A DNA stretch of 10,369 bases from CBFCZU01 sp965602635 (GTDB lineage Bacteria; Planctomycetota; Phycisphaerae; SM23-33). The notes below the pieces were generated by a model, which was given only the letters and a program-made list of their open reading frames with translations, had not been told where the DNA came from and ran no database searches. Shown here one piece after another: positions 6,486-10,369 of this stretch (positions are counted from its first letter, which is position 1; each line of letters begins with the position of its first letter). Position numbers and translations under genes: made by a program. Location of the stretch: NCBI GenBank assembly GCA_965602635.1, contig CBFCZU010000155.1, positions 1 through 10,369 of the forward strand. The letters run 5' to 3'.

Positions 6486-8078
6486 TCAGTTCACTCGATA
6501 CGCGTGGACGCACGGGGAGCTTTCCCTACCCCCGTCGCTGTAGGCCCACGTTGAGACCACATACAGCAGCCTGGCCTTCTCGTCATAGCAGGCGCCCGTG
6601 ACCAGCCCGCCCAGCGGGTAACGGACCTTGGCCATGGAGTGGGGAACGATCTTCCAGGGCTTGGTCAGCCCCTTGGCCGCCTTACCCAGGTCATCCGGGT
6701 CGTAGAAGTACCAGTACCGAGCGCGTCCGGCACTGCCGATCGACCCGAAGTCATATCCCATCCTGCCGGTGCCGAGCTGGACGAAGGCGATGTAGGCTTG
6801 CTTGGACGGCGTGTCGATGAACGCCCCGCCCCTCGCCCAGTCGTCGTAGGTCCAGTATCCCTTGGCCGGGCTTTCGGGCTGATCGCCCCAGTAGCCGCAA
6901 TTGGCGTTGAGGTAGTCGCCGTCCCGCGGCGCCTTTGCCCCACGCCCGTAGAAGAGCATCTCAACGATGTCCGCGGTCTTCTTGTCCGGGTCCGGGCGGG
7001 CGATCGCGCCCAGGGCGGGCCCGCGGCTGGCGGGTCCACAGATGCTGTAGTACCCGCCGAACCCGAGGGCAAGCGTCCTGCCGCCCGTGTACTTGTCCGC
7101 GAAGGCCTTCGGCAGCCTGGTCACGCCGCCCCAGTACGACTTGTAGTAGCCGACCGACTTGGGCATGTACCACGGTCCATAGTGCGTGATCCTGCCGTCG
7201 TCGGCCAGCTTCGACGCGCCCAGCACGGGCGGCGCCTTGCCCGTCTTGTAGCCGTGGTAGCTGGTCCAGTAGAGGGTCTTCCTGCCCTCGTCCCACACGA
7301 AGCCCCCGTTTGGAGCGATGCCCTCCTCGCCCGCCTTGGGCATCCGCATTCCGCCCCAGATCTTCTTGACCTCCGCGACCTTCAGCGGGGCGTGCTTGCC
7401 GTCCTTGACCTTCACCAGGGGCGGGATCTCGATCTCGAAGAGCACCTGCGCCGGGTGCGTGTAGTTCATGAAGAGCCTCTTGGTGCCGTCAGGCATCTCC
7501 CTCAGCGCCAGGCCGCTCTCCGAGAAGGCGCCCCTGGCGCGCTTGACGTGCTTGGGCGGCTTGAAGGAGCCGACGTACTCGAAGTCCTCGAACGTCAGCA
7601 TCTCCTTCCTGGACGGGTCGCGCGGGGCCGGGGCCGTCGCGGTCGCGGGCTCCGCCGGGCGGGGATCGACCTGGATCGTCTTGGCGCGAGTCGTCTCGCC
7701 GAACCAAGTCCTGCCGTCCTTGTTCACCTGCCATTGGAAGGTCACCTTGCCGGGCTTGCCCGGGGCTTTCAGGTGGGACGTGAAGGTGTACTCGGCCCCC
7801 GGCTTCACCGAGAAGCCCTGGCGTATCAGAATGAAGCTGGTTCCCCAGTTGAGGTTGCCCTGCGGACCCACGGAGCGCAGCCGGACGGCCTCGCACCACC
7901 AGGCCTTGGCCCCCGTGTTCCGCATGGTAATCGCGGCCGGGAATACCTGGTCGGTGATGACCTTCTCCGGCACCTTCATGCCGACGAATGCGGCGTCGTG
8001 GTCGCTCTTGGGCGCGTCGGCGGCCTGGGCCGCCAGTGCGACGGCGATCAGTGTGAGCAGCGTGCAGTATCGCGACAT
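6486..8078 (-). CDS. Secreted protein with NBR1-type Ig domain and unknown C-terminal propeller-like domain
   Basis: The 530-residue product starts with a signal peptide: short basic region, hydrophobic core LLTLIAVALAA (7-17) and likely cleavage after AQA (17-19). Residues about 28-137 resemble the Ig-like domain first defined in NBR1: TMRNTGAKAW (51-60), VKPGAEYTFT (91-100) and TFQWQVNKDGRTWFG (113-127). An Ala/Pro linker (139-156) leads to a Trp/Tyr/Gly-rich domain (about 160-530) that opens with FEYVGSFKPP (166-175). That domain holds repeated blade-like units at 258-277, 417-436 and 490-514, each with GG, then D or another polar residue, then a short strand. I do not recognise a family with known activity; a beta-propeller that binds or cleaves a glycan is inferred. 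The start at 8078 is chosen because AGGAGG (8086-8091) is 7 nt away. An ATG at 8081 is also possible. The ATG at 8156 would overlap the GH2 gene and bury the signal peptide. Confidence 0.82.
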   Translation of the reverse strand: MSRYCTLLTLIAVALAAQAADAPKSDHDAAFVGMKVPEKVITDQVFPAAITMRNTGAKAWWCEAVRLRSVGPQGNLNWGTSFILIRQGFSVKPGAEYTFTSHLKAPGKPGKVTFQWQVNKDGRTWFGETTRAKTIQVDPRPAEPATATAPAPRDPSRKEMLTFEDFEYVGSFKPPKHVKRARGAFSESGLALREMPDGTKRLFMNYTHPAQVLFEIEIPPLVKVKDGKHAPLKVAEVKKIWGGMRMPKAGEEGIAPNGGFVWDEGRKTLYWTSYHGYKTGKAPPVLGASKLADDGRITHYGPWYMPKSVGYYKSYWGGVTRLPKAFADKYTGGRTLALGFGGYYSICGPASRGPALGAIARPDPDKKTADIVEMLFYGRGAKAPRDGDYLNANCGYWGDQPESPAKGYWTYDDWARGGAFIDTPSKQAYIAFVQLGTGRMGYDFGSIGSAGRARYWYFYDPDDLGKAAKGLTKPWKIVPHSMAKVRYPLGGLVTGACYDEKARLLYVVSTWAYSDGGRESSPCVHAYRVN

Positions 8079-8085
8079 CATCAAG

Positions 8086-8091
8086 CCTCCT
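8086..8091 (-). promoter_or_regulatory. Ribosome binding site AGGAGG for the secreted protein
   Basis: A perfect AGGAGG on the minus strand is 7 nt from the ATG ending at 8078 and 4 nt from the tandem ATG ending at 8081. It sits in the 50-bp gap after the GH2 stop codon. It decides against the longer frame that starts at 8156 inside the GH2 gene. Confidence 0.78.
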
Positions 8092-8128
8092 GTCGGTCCC
8101 GCTCGGGTGGACCTCGCGGCGAACGAGG

Positions 8129-10369
8129 TTACGTCGTCTCCGGGTATAACCCGCACCGCCGCATCCAGGCGCGGTACTTATCCAGATCAACCGGCGGATT
8201 GCCCGCCAGGTAGTGGTTCCTCCCGCCGCCGGCGCGGCCAGTCCACTCGATCAGCAGCATTCGCGGCGCGTCGCCCAGGTCCATCGGCTCGATGTCCGCG
8301 GCCTCGTTGGCCGGTGCGACCGCCTCGCCGGCGGCGAGCTGCGCGCCGCCATCGACGTCCGTCACCGTGTAACGCAGCGGCGCGTCGGCGAGCGTGTCGT
8401 TGACGGCCACCAGCGTCCGCCGCCCCTCGTCCTCCTCGCGGACCATCAGGCACACATGCTGCTGCGAGGCGCGGATGAACCAGTACGCCAGCTTCCTGAC
8501 GAAGTAGTAGTCCACCACCGCGTCGGAGAACTGAGGCCAGCCGTCCATCAGGTTCCACCAGATGATCCCCGTCCGCCGCCACTTGCCGGCGCGGAACCGC
8601 TCGATGAAGTACTTGAAGGCCTCGGCCTGGGTCGCCTGGCTGGCGAAGGCGAAGTCGTCCAGGTTGTCGGGGACCGTCCCGAAGACCGGCGGGATCTGGT
8701 TGGCCATCAGGAGCACGCGGTGCTCGACCGACGGGAGAATGTCCGTCCCAAGCGAGGGGTTGGTCGAGTGCAGGCACCACTCGTCGTTGCCCTCATACGG
8801 CCAGAGCTTCTCCGGCGAGATGAACCGGCGGACAGAGTCCGGGGCGGGGCAGCCGTGGTAGCCGATCTCGCTGGCGAAGTGGCACACGGCCTTGCGATAG
8901 AAGTCGCTCTTGTAGTAGTCGCGCGGGCCCCAGAGGTGGTTCTCCGGCACGAGTTCCTTGCCGGCCTGGTGGGCCGCCTCGTCGATGTACGGCGAGCTGG
9001 GCAGGTACGGCCGGCCGGGGTCGTGAGTCTGGATGACCCGCGGCAGCACCCGGCGCGTCAGGCGGTTGCGGTTCGGGTCGCCTCGGTGCATCGAGCCCCA
9101 GAACCAGTCGCACTCGTTGTCCCCTGCCCACAGTGCCAGGCAGGCATGCTGGCGGAGCCGCTTGACGATCTTCACCGCCTCACGTTCGAGCGCCGCGGCG
9201 AAGCCGTCGTCCTGGGGGTACACCGCGCAGGCCATGGCGAAGTCCTGCCAGACCATGACGCCCTTGCGGTCGCACCATTCGTAGAAGGCGTCGTTCTCAT
9301 AGACGTTGCCGCCCCAGCAGCGGATGATGTTGCACTCCAGCTCCTCCACCATCTCGAGGATGGCGGGCAGGCGGGCGGCGTCGCGCGAGTGGAAGGCGTC
9401 GGCCGGCACCCAGTTGGTGCCCTTGGCGAAGACCTTCGCGCCGTTGACCTTCAGGCAGAACTCGCCCGCACCCTCGCGTGTTGTGGTGCTGGTCCGCAGC
9501 AGCTCCACGGTGCGAATGCCGTGCTGCAAGGCCATCATGTCGATCGCGGCGCCGTCGCGCAGCAGCGACACCGTCACGTCATACAGGTTCGCCTCGCCAT
9601 ATCCCCGCGGCCACCAGAGCCGGGCCTGCGATACGTCGAACTTGCACTCCTCGGCCGGGAAATGCACGGGCTGGCGGACGTCGAACTTCGACTCGCCGCA
9701 GGCGCCTTGTATGCGGAGCTCGTAGGCCCCCGCCGGCGCGTCGGCCAGTCGCATCTTGGCGCACAGGCGAAGCCGCGCGGCGCGGTTATCGTCCTTCAAG
9801 GCGACGGTTCTGAGGTACACCTCCTCCAGGCGCTCGCCCGGGCGGTAGCGCAGGTGAACCGGACGCCAGATGCCGGCCGAGACCGCGCGGGGCATGATGT
9901 CCCAGCCGTACATATGCGGGGCCTTGCGGATGTACAGCGACTCGTGGTGCCGGCTGAAGGCCGCCACGCCGGCGGGGTATTCGAACTCCCGCGCCGCCTC
10001 GACGGCCGGGCGAATGTGCACCAGCAGCTCGTTGCCGGCGCGGAGATGCTCCGTGACGTCGAACACGTGCTCGACCAGCATGTTGTCGGTCGAGCCGATC
10101 CGCCGGCCGTTGAGATACACGTCGGCAAGGCAGTCGAGCCCCTCGAAGACAAGCTCGGCCGCATGGCCGGGTCGGGGCTCGGCCTCAAACGATCGCCCGT
10201 ACCACACGTGGCAGTCCTCGAACTCCTGCACGCGGAGGATGTTCAGGCCGAAGAAGGGCTCATCCAGCAGCCCGACCGCCTGCAGGTCCAGCTCGAAGTT
10301 GCCGGGGACTGTGCAGGGATGGATCTGCATTCCCCCCTGCGAAAGCTCCGCCAGCGTTGCATAGTCCCG
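8129..10369 (-). CDS. GH2 beta-mannosidase-like glycoside hydrolase, 5' end beyond the window
   Basis: At least 733 residues of a glycoside hydrolase family 2 enzyme of the beta-mannosidase type are visible. Numbering from the first in-window Met (ATG ending at 10330): VPGNFELDL (8-16) marks the sugar-binding beta domain, and VYLNGRRIG (71-79) lies within it. An Ig-like domain covers about 166-285. The TIM barrel starts near 290 with KGTNWVPADAF (303-313). The acid/base is E406 in WAGDNECDWFW (401-411) and the nucleophile is E488 in FASEIGY (485-491). WWNLMDGWPQFSD (591-603) and the C-terminal NHYLAGNPP (705-713) are beta-mannosidase-like. The frame stays open through the 13 codons before that Met to the window edge, and the usual N-terminal strand ahead of VPG is missing. 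The true start therefore probably lies outside the window, and signal peptide and promoter cannot be judged. Exo-beta-mannosidase is most likely; other GH2 specificities remain possible. It is the first visible gene of the minus-strand operon. Confidence 0.9.
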   Translation of the reverse strand, partial: RDYATLAELSQGGMQIHPCTVPGNFELDLQAVGLLDEPFFGLNILRVQEFEDCHVWYGRSFEAEPRPGHAAELVFEGLDCLADVYLNGRRIGSTDNMLVEHVFDVTEHLRAGNELLVHIRPAVEAAREFEYPAGVAAFSRHHESLYIRKAPHMYGWDIMPRAVSAGIWRPVHLRYRPGERLEEVYLRTVALKDDNRAARLRLCAKMRLADAPAGAYELRIQGACGESKFDVRQPVHFPAEECKFDVSQARLWWPRGYGEANLYDVTVSLLRDGAAIDMMALQHGIRTVELLRTSTTTREGAGEFCLKVNGAKVFAKGTNWVPADAFHSRDAARLPAILEMVEELECNIIRCWGGNVYENDAFYEWCDRKGVMVWQDFAMACAVYPQDDGFAAALEREAVKIVKRLRQHACLALWAGDNECDWFWGSMHRGDPNRNRLTRRVLPRVIQTHDPGRPYLPSSPYIDEAAHQAGKELVPENHLWGPRDYYKSDFYRKAVCHFASEIGYHGCPAPDSVRRFISPEKLWPYEGNDEWCLHSTNPSLGTDILPSVEHRVLLMANQIPPVFGTVPDNLDDFAFASQATQAEAFKYFIERFRAGKWRRTGIIWWNLMDGWPQFSDAVVDYYFVRKLAYWFIRASQQHVCLMVREEDEGRRTLVAVNDTLADAPLRYTVTDVDGGAQLAAGEAVAPANEAADIEPMDLGDAPRMLLIEWTGRAGGGRNHYLAGNPPVDLDKYRAWMRRCGLYPETT

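Noticed and set aside
3171..6554. A 1127-codon open frame on the plus strand opposite the Gfo/Idh/MocA and GH42 genes
   Set aside because: It is antisense to GH42, whose catalytic glutamates and zinc cysteines are intact, and its product is low-complexity with no domain. It is a GC-bias shadow despite its length.
8079..8156. Upstream ATG for the secreted protein, adding 26 residues
   Set aside because: It would overlap the GH2 gene and place 26 polar residues before a clear signal peptide; the AGGAGG at 8086-8091 points to the ATG ending at 8078.
6639..8213. A 524-codon plus-strand frame opposite the secreted protein gene
   Set aside because: The product is compositionally biased and has no ribosome binding site of note, whereas the opposite strand has a signal peptide, an Ig domain and a perfect AGGAGG.

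Overview
The window is GC-rich (GC-biased third codon positions throughout, which gives long antisense shadow frames) and is packed with carbohydrate-related genes. It shows no tRNA, rRNA, CRISPR or transposon signal. The gene families (DUF5107, a URO-D-fold methyltransferase-like protein, an atypical Gfo/Idh/MocA protein, GH42, GH2, and a secreted protein with an NBR1-type Ig domain) and the clear AAGGAG/AGGAGG ribosome binding sites suggest a glycan-degrading bacterium of the PVC group, most likely Planctomycetota (Phycisphaerae-like) or a relative. This taxonomic guess rests on gene content only.

Layout. Bases 1-124 are a leader with a striking 10-bp-phased TTCCG array, an embedded inverted repeat and a weak promoter-like pair. 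Two plus-strand genes follow: a DUF5107/TPR protein (125-2140) and a URO-D-superfamily protein (2222-3277). They converge, with only 13 bp between stop codons, on a four-gene minus-strand cluster. In its direction of transcription that cluster reads: GH2 beta-mannosidase-like enzyme (starts beyond the right edge, ends 8129), a secreted two-domain protein of unknown function (8078-6486), a GH42 beta-galactosidase (6428-4455) and a Gfo/Idh/MocA-family protein (4424-3291). The gaps in this cluster are 50, 57 and 30 bp, and each of the three downstream genes has a good Shine-Dalgarno sequence 7 nt before its start, so it looks like one operon.

How the genes may work together (inference). The GH2 and GH42 enzymes would remove terminal beta-mannosyl and beta-galactosyl (or arabinosyl) residues from oligosaccharides. 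The Gfo/Idh/MocA protein may act on a released or modified sugar, but it lacks two of the three usual catalytic residues. DUF5107 has sugar-mutarotase-like family features. The URO-D-fold protein may move a methyl group, for example from a methylated sugar, but it lacks the thiol-activating zinc motif of MtaA. No transporter, SusC/D pair, sulfatase or regulator is visible.

The parts most worth a second look are the secreted Ig plus propeller-like protein, the Gfo/Idh/MocA protein with altered catalytic residues, and the phased TTCCG array.
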